Of a stretch of 64,000 nucleotides of DNA, positions 42,439 to 51,360 are shown piece after piece. Positions within the stretch are counted from its first letter, which is position 1; each line of letters starts with the position of its first letter. The translations under genes and the position numbers were made by a program. The notes below the pieces were generated by a model. That model was not told the DNA's origin. It saw nothing but the letters and a program-made list of their open reading frames with translations, and searched no databases. The stretch spans positions 1-64,000 of the forward strand of contig JAEOUN010000058.1 of assembly GCA_016839245.1 (NCBI GenBank), given 5' to 3'. The stretch is from Candidatus Thorarchaeota archaeon (GTDB lineage Archaea > Asgardarchaeota > Thorarchaeia > Thorarchaeales > Thorarchaeaceae).

Positions 42439-43200
42439 TTATTTTTTTGCCTGAACGACTATATTTCTGTGATACTTTCTATCTAATGGTGTTTTGTTAT
42501 AATCTGAATAGAACTCGATATTTCTGAATCCCACCTGTTTGAATATGCCTTTTATCGACTCATAATTAAGATTCAATACTTTTTGAGTTTCTACTTCTGA
42601 CGTCCACACTCCATTGACCTCACGAAATGCAGACATTACGAGTGTTGAAGAATAAGGATAATCTGTATGCTCGAACAAGCGAGAAAATGTTACTTCTTTT
42701 CCATCACTCAGCTTTCCTTTTTTCATTGGGAACGTTCTGAATCCAGTCCAATGTATTTCTTCGAAGTTGAGTATTTGAACAATGAAAAATCCACCCTCAT
42801 TCAGGAAATTGAATATCTCTTTTACGACATCTTTTACATCATCTATGTCCCTCAACAGTGCTAATGAGTTTCCTAGACAAATCACCAGGTCAAAATTCCC
42901 TTTAGCTATATCAGTGATTTTCTCCATTTCTCCAACAATAAATTGTACATTGACATTCTTCTCTTCACCATGCCTTCTCGCAGCTCTAATCATAGTTTCA
43001 CTGGAATCAAAACCAATCACCTCTACACCCTGCGCTCCAAGTGCAATTGAGTGATGGCCACTTCCACATGCCATATCAAGCGCGCGTGATTGTTTGGGAT
43101 TATCTAGCAATGAGAAAAGAAATGGTAATTCATGATTTAGGCGTGCTGTCCAGTCAATAGTACTATCATATGCCAAGGCAAGGTTGTCAAACGAACTCAT
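42439..43200 (-). CDS. class I SAM-dependent methyltransferase
   Basis: A 253-residue methyltransferase. SAM-binding motif I is ALDMACGSGHHS (near residue 40-51), followed by the acidic loop GFDSSETMI, and motif IV is DLVICLGNSLALL. The short N-terminus with FD.LA..YD..IDW is common in the UbiE/Ubie-like or Methyltransf_25 groups, which methylate small molecules. The substrate is not evident. ATG ending at 43200 is preferred because AGGTGA precedes it by five bases; the GTG nine bases upstream overlaps that site. It is divergent from the small gene at 43337. Confidence 0.85.
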   Translation of the reverse strand: MSSFDNLALAYDSTIDWTARLNHELPFLFSLLDNPKQSRALDMACGSGHHSIALGAQGVEVIGFDSSETMIRAARRHGEEKNVNVQFIVGEMEKITDIAKGNFDLVICLGNSLALLRDIDDVKDVVKEIFNFLNEGGFFIVQILNFEEIHWTGFRTFPMKKGKLSDGKEVTFSRLFEHTDYPYSSTLVMSAFREVNGVWTSEVETQKVLNLNYESIKGIFKQVGFRNIEFYSDYNKTPLDRKYHRNIVVQAKK

Positions 43201-43264
43201 AATATTCACCTGTACTTATCGAGTTTCTTTCTTCAATCTTGTCAAAAGACTCACAGTCACTTTC

Positions 43265-43283
43265 CTATTCATTCACTGAATAG
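43265..43283. promoter_or_regulatory. inverted repeat in a divergent promoter region
   Basis: CTATTCA and TGAATAG are perfect seven-base arms around TTCAC, between the methyltransferase start (43200, leftward) and the small gene at 43337. The TATTCA half-site also occurs in the palindrome before the aldehyde oxidoreductase gene, though in the other arrangement. A shared operator is possible but not shown. Confidence 0.35.
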
Positions 43284-43336
43284 TGTAAAAGTAAATATGT
43301 TCTCGCATGTATATAGTATTAGGTGAACACAGAATT

Positions 43337-43582
43337 ATGCTCGGAATAATTGTTGGTTCAGTCTTTCTACTGGCTGTTCTCATCTTTCTGTATTCATATC
43401 GAGAAAAGGTGCGGACCGGCAGACCTGTTTTGTCAGAAGGGCCGACTCGACTTTATTCTCATGACTCGCGTGATGTGATGACGGAGGTATACTATCCCGC
43501 AATTAGGGATTCAGCTGCTGTATTTCCATCAGGCAAGAGAGAGGAACGAAAGAAGACCGAGACCTATGCAAATAGGAAATAG
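43337..43582 (+). CDS. small single-pass membrane protein
   Basis: About 81 residues: an N-terminal membrane helix (IIVGSVFLLAVLIFLYS) followed by a basic, Arg/Ser-rich tail of 60 residues. ATG 43337 puts the helix right at the N-terminus; ATG 43307 is possible. The C-terminal tail has no recognised fold. It converges on an SDR gene only ten bases away. It is possibly a real small protein, with low support beyond the signal-anchor pattern. Confidence 0.4.
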   Translation: MLGIIVGSVFLLAVLIFLYSYREKVRTGRPVLSEGPTRLYSHDSRDVMTEVYYPAIRDSAAVFPSGKREERKKTETYANRK

Positions 43583-43592
43583 ATACTCAATC

Positions 43593-44393
43593 CTATACAT
43601 TCGTTTCTTCAGGAGTGAATAATACTCTTCCCTCCATTCCTCCAGCTGCATTAATTGTTTGTCCACTAATATGTCCAGCCAGTCTATCTGATGCAAGATA
43701 AAGAACGAGATTTGCAATATCTGCTGGTTTTCCAGTTTTACGCATTGGAATCGTCTGAAGAATTCTTGTAACCATTTCTTTGTCATCGAGGGCTCCTTCA
43801 GCCATAGGTGTAAGCGTCCATCCTGGATTTACTAGATTGACTCTTCCTCTCGGTGCTATATGAACAATCTCGTTTTTTAGACTCATCAACAGTCCCTGCA
43901 TTCCTGCCTTTGATGATGAATAATCAGAATACCATGCCTCTCCGAAAAATCCTGCAGTAGATCCTATCATTATAAGTGAGGCAGTATCTCTTTTGTATCT
44001 CTCTAGATTCTTAAAGAAGTACTTTGCGCACAGAAAAGTGCCTGTAAGATTTACAGAAAGTGTTCTATCCCATTGTTCCTTGGTCATATCTTGAATTGCT
44101 ACTCCTTGGTGATTAGCAATCCCTGCATTTGCAACCAAGACATCAACACGTCCAAACCGCTCATTTGCTTTTGTGAACAATGATTCTACCTCGGTCTCTT
44201 TTGTCTGATCAACTTTTAGAGGTAAGAACTGATCCGACCATGACGTCAGTAGTATATCCAGAGGTTTCTTCGAATGGTTGTATGTACCCGTAACTCGTGC
44301 TCCCTCTGAAAGAAATACCTTCACTGTTTCTAATCCAATTCCTCCAGAAGCACCAGTAATTAGTATGTGTTTTCCATCCAATCCTGTATCCAT
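43593..44393 (-). CDS. short-chain dehydrogenase/reductase
   Basis: A 266-residue classical SDR. The glycine motif TGASGGIG (13-20) binds NAD(P), N-A-G-I stabilises the central sheet, and the catalytic S...Y-S-S-S-K set is present near residues 144-162. The C-terminal N-P-G-W-T-x-T and I-S-G-Q-T-I-N-A-A-G-G end are as in 3-oxoacyl-ACP reductase-like SDRs. The substrate may be a fatty-acyl, sugar or alcohol; a link to the nearby acyl-CoA genes is possible but not shown. The nearest gene is an LRR protein upstream. Confidence 0.9.
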   Translation of the reverse strand: MDTGLDGKHILITGASGGIGLETVKVFLSEGARVTGTYNHSKKPLDILLTSWSDQFLPLKVDQTKETEVESLFTKANERFGRVDVLVANAGIANHQGVAIQDMTKEQWDRTLSVNLTGTFLCAKYFFKNLERYKRDTASLIMIGSTAGFFGEAWYSDYSSSKAGMQGLLMSLKNEIVHIAPRGRVNLVNPGWTLTPMAEGALDDKEMVTRILQTIPMRKTGKPADIANLVLYLASDRLAGHISGQTINAAGGMEGRVLFTPEETNV

Positions 44394-44471
44394 ATCAATT
44401 CATCCAACCTTTTAGGTTCATATCTTTCTATGACTCTATTGTTTTCCAATCTTGAAACATGAGCTCTTCTT

Positions 44472-44960
44472 TTATTGCTCAGATTTCCAGAGAATCTTAT
44501 GATACCTCTCTATGAGGACTTCAGGCCAACTTCCTACTGATCGAAGTAGGAGGTCTGCAGTCAATGATACATCTTTGTCTAGATTTAACTCCTTCAGATT
44601 GGCACATTGAAAAAGCGGTGATAGATCAATTCGTTTTAGACGATTATTATCAAGTAAGACTTCCTGAAGTTTTTGGCAAGCACTTAATGGATTCAAATCT
44701 ATTTCTTGGAGACGGTTATTGTTCAATCGAATGGCCTTAAGGGTCTTTCCGCACTTCTCAAGTGGAGACAGATCGATTTCAGTAAGTGAATTATTGCGAA
44801 TACAGAGTGACTCGAGATTTTCGCACCAGATTATTGGCAGGAGGTCCACTGATGCGATATTTCTAAGGTCAAGATTAATTGCAGAATCATTAGTTCTGAA
44901 TCGCGCGGTCTTTTCAAGACCTGTGGTCGTCAAGTATCTGATGAAAATCTCGGATACCAC
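44472..44960 (-). CDS. leucine-rich-repeat protein
   Basis: A 162-residue protein with three or four repeats of 24 residues of the form L-x-x-[IV]-x-L-x-N-N-x-L-x-x-I-D-L-S/N-P-L-x-x-C, between residues 30 and 130. The C-terminus is helical with a W-P-E-V-L-I-E-R-Y motif. The IDL..PL.C form is common in archaea with rich interaction repertoires, notably Asgard members (from memory). It probably binds another protein. There is no signal peptide. The N-terminus lacks the usual cap. The partner is not evident. Confidence 0.8.
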   Translation of the reverse strand: MVSEIFIRYLTTTGLEKTARFRTNDSAINLDLRNIASVDLLPIIWCENLESLCIRNNSLTEIDLSPLEKCGKTLKAIRLNNNRLQEIDLNPLSACQKLQEVLLDNNRLKRIDLSPLFQCANLKELNLDKDVSLTADLLLRSVGSWPEVLIERYHKILWKSEQ

Positions 44961-45085
44961 GTTCTCTTTTCCTCCTACACTGTTTGCGCATTCAACACTA
45001 AAAGAATATTTCCCTAAAAAGAATCGGACTCTCTAAATAGCTAGTTAGATATGAAATTCATTAGTATTTCAATGAGGATTGTATT

Positions 45086-45970
45086 ATGACGAATGTAAGT
45101 CATCCATCAACCTTCTCTATTGTGGCTCGAGACCCCTCGAATGGCGATTTTGGAATCATTGTTCAATCCAAATTTCCTGCTGTTGGGTCTGTTGTACCAT
45201 GGGCAAGAAGTGAGATTGGTGCTATAGCTACGCAAGCTTGGGCAAATGTCTCCTATGGTCCGAGAGGACTAGATATTCTAGAATCCGGGAAAAATGCCTC
45301 GACGACCTTGAAGATGCTGTTAGAAAATGATGAGAAACGAGAGCATCGTCAAGTGGGTATTGTAGACTCAAAGGGACAGGCTATTGCTCATACTGGCAGA
45401 GAATGCATGGAGTGGGCAAGCCATTTCATCGGGGACGGGTTTGTATGCCAAGGAAATATTCTCGCATCTGAAAATGTTGTTGTTGACATGGCTGATGCGT
45501 ATGAATCAACAGAGGGAGATTTGATTGACAAGCTCTTTGCTGCTTTGAATGCAGGACAAGCTGCTGGAGGCGATCGTAGAGGTATGCAATCTGCGGCTAT
45601 CCTTGTTGTACGAGAGAATGGCGGATATGAAGGAGGAAATGATAGGTATGTCGATGTTCGTGTAGATGAACATCCTAGTCCAATTGGTGAACTCGAACGA
45701 ATTTTCAAGATTTATGATATGACCTTGTTGAGTCGTGAAGATCCAAGTCATTTGAAACCAATTCAAGGACCAATCTCATTGAAGATACAAAAGGCTCTAG
45801 TCGCTCTTGGTTACCTTGATACATTCGATGAGAATGGTTTTTCTGACGACGCAAGAAAGGCATTGTTGAATTGGACAAACACAAACAATTTTGAAAATAA
45901 AGCTCGTGATGATGGAACCATCTGGCAAAGTGTATTGGACTACTTGTTGGATCAAGCTGGTACAGAGTAG
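45086..45970 (+). CDS. DUF1028 (Ntn-hydrolase-like) protein with C-terminal extension
   Basis: A 294-residue protein. The first 205 residues are DUF1028: HPSTFSIVARDP..G..GI..QSKFPAVG..VPWAR...GAIATQA.AN..YG.RGLD.L, and the end GG....GGNDRYVDVRVDEHP. This fold resembles N-terminal-nucleophile hydrolases; Thr/Ser after the N-terminal stretch may be the nucleophile, but activity is unproven in the family. The last 65 residues look like a peptidoglycan-binding-type helical module (KIQKALVALGYLD...FSDDARKALLNW) seen in other members. Genomic context gives no clear hint. ATG start is normal. Confidence 0.85.
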   Translation: MTNVSHPSTFSIVARDPSNGDFGIIVQSKFPAVGSVVPWARSEIGAIATQAWANVSYGPRGLDILESGKNASTTLKMLLENDEKREHRQVGIVDSKGQAIAHTGRECMEWASHFIGDGFVCQGNILASENVVVDMADAYESTEGDLIDKLFAALNAGQAAGGDRRGMQSAAILVVRENGGYEGGNDRYVDVRVDEHPSPIGELERIFKIYDMTLLSREDPSHLKPIQGPISLKIQKALVALGYLDTFDENGFSDDARKALLNWTNTNNFENKARDDGTIWQSVLDYLLDQAGTE

Positions 45971-46050
45971 GGTTTGTTTCACCCTTTCAATCCAAACAGA
46001 TTCATATTGATTTGAAATCCAATACTTTTCGATGGAGTTGTTAATTTTCC

Positions 46051-48267
46051 ATGTTAATCAGAAAAATTAAAGTCATTATACTTGTTTTTTGTTTGCTGTT
46101 TTCCGTGTCCATCATTCCCAATATCACCTCTCCTCTCAATATGGATAGTAGTACACAGATCTCTACATTACAATATGATACACAGGCTCTAGATACACCA
46201 ACTGCAGAAGCGATTGATGTGTACACTGAACTCGATACAACTCCACCACAACCTCAGGATACTATTGCAATCATTGTTCAGTCTTCAATATATTCAAGTG
46301 TCGAAGCTGCAGTTTTCCAATATCGACAAGATCTCAATGATACTGGTTACCATACAATTCTTTATACAGAACCTATAACTACAGCTGAAGAGCTGAAAGC
46401 AAATCTCTCGCTATGGTATACTTCGGAAGACCTTATTGGTGCCGTTCTTATTGGTAGACTTCCATATGCTCAATTTCATCATGATGCTACGTCTAATTTC
46501 AATCCTGAAACATTCATCTGTGACTTATTTCTGATGGACCTTGATGGTACATGGCGTGATGTCTCTCCACATGATGGGATATATGACCAACATTATGCTT
46601 TAACTGGAACTGATATTTTTCCAGAGATATTTATTGGCCGAATTGATCCTACTTGCCTAAGTTGGGGGTCAGTTGTATCTAATATCAATACATACTTGTC
46701 ACGAATTCATGACTATCGAACCGGTGGAGTTGTTAGGACTCATCGTGCATTATTCTATGTTGATGATGATTGGATGCCTTGGGCGTACTCCTGGTCAAAC
46801 GATGGTGGGCTTGCTTATGGTACGCGTACCCTCATTTACACTCCCGGAACCTATACCAACGCGACAGACTGGTTGACAAATAGGATTTTACAAGACTATC
46901 AATGGGGTCATCTCTGTGCTCACAGCTCCGCTACGACTCACTATTTTGGCTCCAGTGGAGTCGGGGAAGGAACAGTATCATCTACTCAGATTCATAATGC
47001 TCCACCCTCCTTCAACTTCTACAATCTATTCTGTTGTTCAGGAGCTGAATGGACAACAGCAAACAATCTTGGTGTTACCTATACTTTCAGTGGCAGTTAT
47101 AGTCTGGCATCCGTAGGTAGTAGTAAAACTGGTGGTATGTTGGATTTGGACAAATTTTATTCTCCACTTGGACAGAATAATTCACTTGGGCAAAGTCTTG
47201 CTAATTGGTTCTCAGATGTATTGATGACTTCAAGTGATGCTGGAGCCGAGTACCTTCCTTGGTACTATGGAATGAACATTATTGGTGATCCTCTTCTCAC
47301 AATCTACTATGACTGCACAGTTCTACCTCCATCAATCCAGTCAGACACACATCCTGACCAAGGTGTGTGGTATACAAATCAGAGACCTCAAATTAACTGG
47401 ACCGTTCCGCCTGATGTCAATGATATTATTGGCTATTACTACATTCTCAACCAGAATCCTACTACAGTACCAACTAAAGATACAGGTATATTTACCACAG
47501 TCAACGGAACCTTTGCAGATGAGGATTTAGAGTCAGGAATTTGGTATTATCATGTCGTAGCTGTTGATTCCGCATGGAACATTGGTTCAGAAGCGGCTCA
47601 CTACGCAATTCACATTGATGTGACTGGTCCGAATCTATCTATTATCAATCCTCTACCTAACGGTAATTGTAGTAGTGCTAGTCTTACAGTAAAATGGAGT
47701 TGTCCTGACCAATATAGTGGGTATAGCAGAACGCTTGTCTGGATTGATGAATCATCGTCTATTATCCATAATAGTTCTTCACTCGAATGTACTCTCGCGG
47801 ATCTATCTGAAGGTGCTCATGTATTGAACCTAACCTCTTACGACTCAATGGCGAATAGCGTAAGTGAACAATTCGTATTCTATATTGATTTGACAGATCC
47901 AACTCTAACGATTCTCGAGCCTCTGAATCAGACGGTGATTGTGGGAGATGTATTTCTAGATTGGACAGCAAGTGATACTGGATCTGGATATCATTACTCG
48001 GAAATCTACATAGATGATGAATTTCTTATCAGAATTGACGCTCCAAATTCAAGTTGTTACATCTTGGACTTTCCCTCTGGTTCATACTCAATCGATGTCA
48101 AAGTATACGATTGGGCTGGTAGATTTTCTGTACAATCGATCTCAATTACTATCAAGAATTCATCTGACACTATTAAATCTCAACTATATGCGATTCTACA
48201 ATTTTCAGCGGTTGTATTAGTTGGTTTGGTCATCGCTATCATCCTTTGGAAGCGTAGGAAAGGATAG
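46051..48267 (+). CDS. gingipain-like (C25 family) secreted cysteine protease with C-terminal anchor
   Basis: A 738-residue surface protein: signal peptide (residues 1-26), a linker, then a caspase-like C25 domain with GAVLIGRLPYA, DLFLMDLDGTW, FIGRID, the catalytic-type H in WGHLCAHSS and Cys in YNLFCCSGAE, and IIGDPLLTIYY. It ends with three repeats of about 85 residues of a bacterial-Ig-like or fibronectin-like kind (...DVTGPNLSIINPL...; DLTDPTLTILEPL...) and a final membrane helix with RRKG. The likely role is surface proteolysis. The start is ATG after GGAG. It is probably a single transcript. Confidence 0.85.
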   Translation: MLIRKIKVIILVFCLLFSVSIIPNITSPLNMDSSTQISTLQYDTQALDTPTAEAIDVYTELDTTPPQPQDTIAIIVQSSIYSSVEAAVFQYRQDLNDTGYHTILYTEPITTAEELKANLSLWYTSEDLIGAVLIGRLPYAQFHHDATSNFNPETFICDLFLMDLDGTWRDVSPHDGIYDQHYALTGTDIFPEIFIGRIDPTCLSWGSVVSNINTYLSRIHDYRTGGVVRTHRALFYVDDDWMPWAYSWSNDGGLAYGTRTLIYTPGTYTNATDWLTNRILQDYQWGHLCAHSSATTHYFGSSGVGEGTVSSTQIHNAPPSFNFYNLFCCSGAEWTTANNLGVTYTFSGSYSLASVGSSKTGGMLDLDKFYSPLGQNNSLGQSLANWFSDVLMTSSDAGAEYLPWYYGMNIIGDPLLTIYYDCTVLPPSIQSDTHPDQGVWYTNQRPQINWTVPPDVNDIIGYYYILNQNPTTVPTKDTGIFTTVNGTFADEDLESGIWYYHVVAVDSAWNIGSEAAHYAIHIDVTGPNLSIINPLPNGNCSSASLTVKWSCPDQYSGYSRTLVWIDESSSIIHNSSSLECTLADLSEGAHVLNLTSYDSMANSVSEQFVFYIDLTDPTLTILEPLNQTVIVGDVFLDWTASDTGSGYHYSEIYIDDEFLIRIDAPNSSCYILDFPSGSYSIDVKVYDWAGRFSVQSISITIKNSSDTIKSQLYAILQFSAVVLVGLVIAIILWKRRKG

Positions 48268-48349
48268 GTATAGGTTGTAGTTGACTGGCTGTGCATGTAT
48301 TGACTGAATTTCCATATTCTCTAAAAGGAGAATCTACAGTATATGGACT

Positions 48350-48697
48350 GTGCCAATTGATAAATATTTCAAGACAACTTGGATAAAAGTTGGAGAACAT
48401 GAAAGCCACCCAGTCAGAAAATCATCCAAGGATCCATCGAAAGAAATTCATGGAGAGATTGTAGGTGTGGATTTCTCTCTTTGTTTCGGATGTGAAAAAT
48501 GCATTACTATTTGCCCCGCTCAGGTCTTTGTACCCATGTTGTTTAAGGGAAACCGGCATGTCGTTGATCCAGTAAATGATGCCAATTGCATCCGTTGTCT
48601 AGCTTGTGAACTTGTCTGCCCTATCGAAGCAATTTGCGTAGAGCGAGAAGGTGGTTCAGAGGATACACTCAAATCTTTATTGGAGGGTTCTTACTAA
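48350..48697 (+). CDS. two [4Fe-4S] ferredoxin, acyl-CoA dehydrogenase partner
   Basis: A 115-residue protein with two classical clusters: C45, C48, C51, C55 and C80, C83, C86, C90 (C-x2-C-x2-C-x3-C-P each). The N-terminal extension of about 40 residues resembles FixX-type ferredoxins. It is 21 bases before the acyl-CoA dehydrogenase gene and probably accepts its electrons. GTG 48350 is 19 bases from AGGAG; an ATA at 48341 is at a better ten-base spacing, which adds to the cases of unusual starts in this window. Confidence 0.85.
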   Translation: MPIDKYFKTTWIKVGEHESHPVRKSSKDPSKEIHGEIVGVDFSLCFGCEKCITICPAQVFVPMLFKGNRHVVDPVNDANCIRCLACELVCPIEAICVEREGGSEDTLKSLLEGSY

Positions 48698-48718
48698 TCA
48701 ATCTATGAGGTTAGGAAA

Positions 48719-49978
48719 ATGTTTGATGAAATAATTAGTGAGGAAGAGCGAAAGATTCGAGATGAAGTTCGTGCATTTGTTCGTGACAAAGTGGACAGAG
48801 AACTAATTCTAGCAATGGATAGTAAGCAGAAAGAGTATCCAGATGACTTCATCAAAGCGGCAGCAAAAGAAAATCTCCTAGGTCTACGATTTCCCAAGAA
48901 CAATGGTGGACGTGGTCTGGGATGGGTTTCCGAAATGCTTGCAATTGAAGAGATTGGTGTGCTTGGAATAGCACTGGGCTGTGCATACTCTCTTCCAAGC
49001 ATTGTAGGTGAGGGCATTAACAAATTTGGAACGCCGTTTCTGAAGAAAGAATATCTCCAGCCAACCTTGGAAGGAAAGAAGATTTGCGGAGAAGGACTTA
49101 CTGAACCAAGAGGTGGCTCTGACTTCTTTGGTACTAATACTACTGCAGTAAAAAAGGGAGAATCATATCTTATCAATGGTGAGAAACGATTCGTTGCAGG
49201 CGGTGTTGGTGCTGATTATTTTCTCATATATGCAAAGACCAATTTTGAAGCAAAACCACACAAGTCATTGAGTGCATTCATCGTTGACCGTGATATGGGT
49301 GTGAAGGTCGAGGAAGAATACGAACTCATGGGTTGTCGTGGCATGGGTGCTGCTCACATTGTATTGAAAAATGTTGAAGTTCCTGACACTCATCTTGTTG
49401 GAGAACTGGATGATGGCAATGCGGTCTTTAATGCTATGATGGTTCCGGAACGTCTAACATCTGCAGCAGGTTCCATCGGTATGGGCCGTGCAGCTATGGA
49501 AATTGCTGTACGTTATGCAGATAAGAGAGAGGCTTTTGGTCAGTTAATCAAACGTTATGAAGGCATTAGTTTCAAAGTGGCTGATTGCGTCACTCAACTT
49601 GATGCTGCACGAGGTCTGGTCTATCGTGCGGCAAAAAAGGCTGATACCGGTGAATGGTGCCGAAAAGAGGTTTCTCAGGCGAAAGCTTATGCCACTGAAG
49701 CAGGTTTTTCTGCTGTCCATGAGGCGATGCAAATTCTTGGAGGAATTGGTTACACAGATGTCTATCCACTAGAACGACTCTATCGAGACGCAAGACTTGC
49801 AACGATATGGACTGGAAGTAATGAAGTTCAACGCCTGATAATACAAAATGAGATCTTTAGAGAGATTCTTTCAGAAGACAGAACTTTGAAACGAGATGTC
49901 GAGCTTGACACACTAGGAGCTCATAAGACCAGTGAGAAGGTCTATGCGGAAGATCCTCGAAAGCACTATCCTGCATAA
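48719..49978 (+). CDS. acyl-CoA dehydrogenase
   Basis: A 419-residue FAD enzyme of fatty-acid or branched-acid beta-oxidation. Seen: N-terminal helical domain; CGEGLTEPRGGSDFFG (near 120-135) covering FAD and the acyl-CoA; the C-terminal ILGGIGYTD..PLERLYRDARLATIWTGSNEVQRLII. Family length is normal. The catalytic base expected in the Y-E-G position cannot be assigned from sequence alone, though Y-E-G-I near 280 is present. It is coupled to the ferredoxin gene upstream. The acyl substrate is unknown. A relic carboxyltransferase gene at 6039 may belong to a related pathway. Confidence 0.95.
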   Translation: MFDEIISEEERKIRDEVRAFVRDKVDRELILAMDSKQKEYPDDFIKAAAKENLLGLRFPKNNGGRGLGWVSEMLAIEEIGVLGIALGCAYSLPSIVGEGINKFGTPFLKKEYLQPTLEGKKICGEGLTEPRGGSDFFGTNTTAVKKGESYLINGEKRFVAGGVGADYFLIYAKTNFEAKPHKSLSAFIVDRDMGVKVEEEYELMGCRGMGAAHIVLKNVEVPDTHLVGELDDGNAVFNAMMVPERLTSAAGSIGMGRAAMEIAVRYADKREAFGQLIKRYEGISFKVADCVTQLDAARGLVYRAAKKADTGEWCRKEVSQAKAYATEAGFSAVHEAMQILGGIGYTDVYPLERLYRDARLATIWTGSNEVQRLIIQNEIFREILSEDRTLKRDVELDTLGAHKTSEKVYAEDPRKHYPA

Positions 49979-50092
49979 TATTGTGACGAACCCAAAATTT
50001 ATTATACTAACAATAGTTAATATCAATATTGAGTCCATTTCAGGTTATTGTACTATGAGTGGTTCAAAAAAAAATCATTCTGAGGATTAATT

Positions 50093-50257
50093 ATGAGTAA
50101 TTTTGTTTGTAAGAAATGTGGTACAGAAATACCTGTACCAGTACATTGTGGGAAAGAGATGCATATCGAAGGTGATCAGTTAGTATGTTGGATGGGTGCA
50201 GTATGTGGTCATCGAGACATTCCTGAACATTGTGGTGAAGTTATGAAGTTAAAATAG
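50093..50257 (+). CDS. small zinc-ribbon/desulforedoxin-like protein
   Basis: A 54-residue protein with C-x-x-C at residues 6-9, then H-C-G at 18-20, C-W near 32, and C-G-H and H-C-G-E in the last part, giving six cysteines and three histidines. The repeated H-C-G-[KE]-x-M unit suggests an internal duplication. It could bind zinc or iron, like desulforedoxin-type modules. It ends ten bases before the nitroreductase gene and is probably its operon partner. TGAGGA precedes the ATG. Confidence 0.65.
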   Translation: MSNFVCKKCGTEIPVPVHCGKEMHIEGDQLVCWMGAVCGHRDIPEHCGEVMKLK

Positions 50258-50266
50258 GAGTAGATT

Positions 50267-50821
50267 GTGGGATTTAATTTGATTCTAGACGAGATAATAA
50301 AGCGACACAGCGGACGTGCTTTTTCGAATAAACCAATTTCAGAAGAAAAACTCAACTCTATTCTTGAAGCTGGTCGATGGGCTCCATCCTGCGCGAATAC
50401 ACAGGCATGGAATTTCATTGTGCTTCGCGAACAGAATATTCTAGATAAGGCTCACGAACATCTTACGCGTGGAAATGCCTATGCCAAGGCTGCTCCTGTC
50501 ATGGTTCTTGTTGCTGCAAAAGAAGACGGTGGTTGTTCTTCACATGATTTACCCTACTTTATGATGGATGTTGGATTAGCAGTACAAAATATGCTACTAC
50601 AAGCAGTTCATGTCGGACTGATGGGACACCCAACTGCAGGCTGGGATGAAGCCGGCCTCAAGAAATTGATCGGGATACCTAACGACTATCGAATAGTGAC
50701 AGTTGTGTTTTTCGGATATGAAGGAGACATTGATTCATTGGATGAAGTCACTCGTGAAAAAGAGAAGCGACCTCGAACACGCAAAGAACTAACTGAAATT
50801 GTCCATTGGAATGGATGGTAA
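50267..50821 (+). CDS. nitroreductase family protein
   Basis: A 184-residue FMN protein of the nitroreductase fold. The motifs are typical: I-x-x-R-H-S-G-R-A-F near residue 10-18 binding FMN, W-A-P-S-C-A-N-T-Q-A-W-N-F (near 38-50), and the later G-L-M-G-H-P-T-A-G-W-D segment and F-F-G-Y end. GTG start at 50267 is six bases after AGGAG. Such enzymes reduce nitro compounds, quinones or flavins with NAD(P)H. It lies beside a small zinc-ribbon protein that may be a redox partner. Confidence 0.9.
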   Translation: MGFNLILDEIIKRHSGRAFSNKPISEEKLNSILEAGRWAPSCANTQAWNFIVLREQNILDKAHEHLTRGNAYAKAAPVMVLVAAKEDGGCSSHDLPYFMMDVGLAVQNMLLQAVHVGLMGHPTAGWDEAGLKKLIGIPNDYRIVTVVFFGYEGDIDSLDEVTREKEKRPRTRKELTEIVHWNGW

Positions 50822-50881
50822 ATATCACTTTATTTGAAAAAGTTAATGCGAATAGATGTGAAAAGAGAATGATGAGAAAAA

Positions 50882-51256
50882 ATGCTGCAGACAGTTCCAT
50901 CTCTTGATCTAGCAATTCTTGAGTTACCCGGGCTTTTTATTGGCTTATTCTTAGGCTACTTTCTAGGAGGAATGGATTCTATCGTTTCTAGCCATAGGAT
51001 TATCATAGGAGTCGTTGTGAATGTCATTGGTGGGCTTATTCTCTCCCTTCTCATCAGTATTTCTATTTACATGCTGGGTTCACTGGAAATAGTATTTGTT
51101 GTCCTGTCCTTATTTGGTGGATTTGGTTTGGGATTATTTCTAAATTGGAAACCTTATGTTGATATCTCTCGGAAAAACCACATTATCTACGAATCAGAAG
51201 AGGATGATGAGGAATTTGATAGACAGATAGAAGAAGCCCTTGGTGGGAAGGGATAG
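50882..51256 (+). CDS. small three-helix membrane protein
   Basis: A 124-residue protein with three predicted helices (12-30, 38-62 and 68-85), the first with G-L-F-I-G-L-F-L-G-Y-F-L-G-G, and an acidic C-terminal tail (EEDDEEFDRQIEEALGGKG). No catalytic motif is visible. It follows the nitroreductase gene by 60 bases. I do not recognise the family; the acidic tail may bind a partner. Confidence 0.6.
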   Translation: MLQTVPSLDLAILELPGLFIGLFLGYFLGGMDSIVSSHRIIIGVVVNVIGGLILSLLISISIYMLGSLEIVFVVLSLFGGFGLGLFLNWKPYVDISRKNHIIYESEEDDEEFDRQIEEALGGKG

Positions 51257-51360
51257 ATTTACCTCTTTTTCAATTAACTAATCTAATAATCTCTCAATAA
51301 GCCTTAAAGGCAATTATTTGGAAAGGTCATTCAATCCGTTTTCCTAAGGAGGACTAAACA

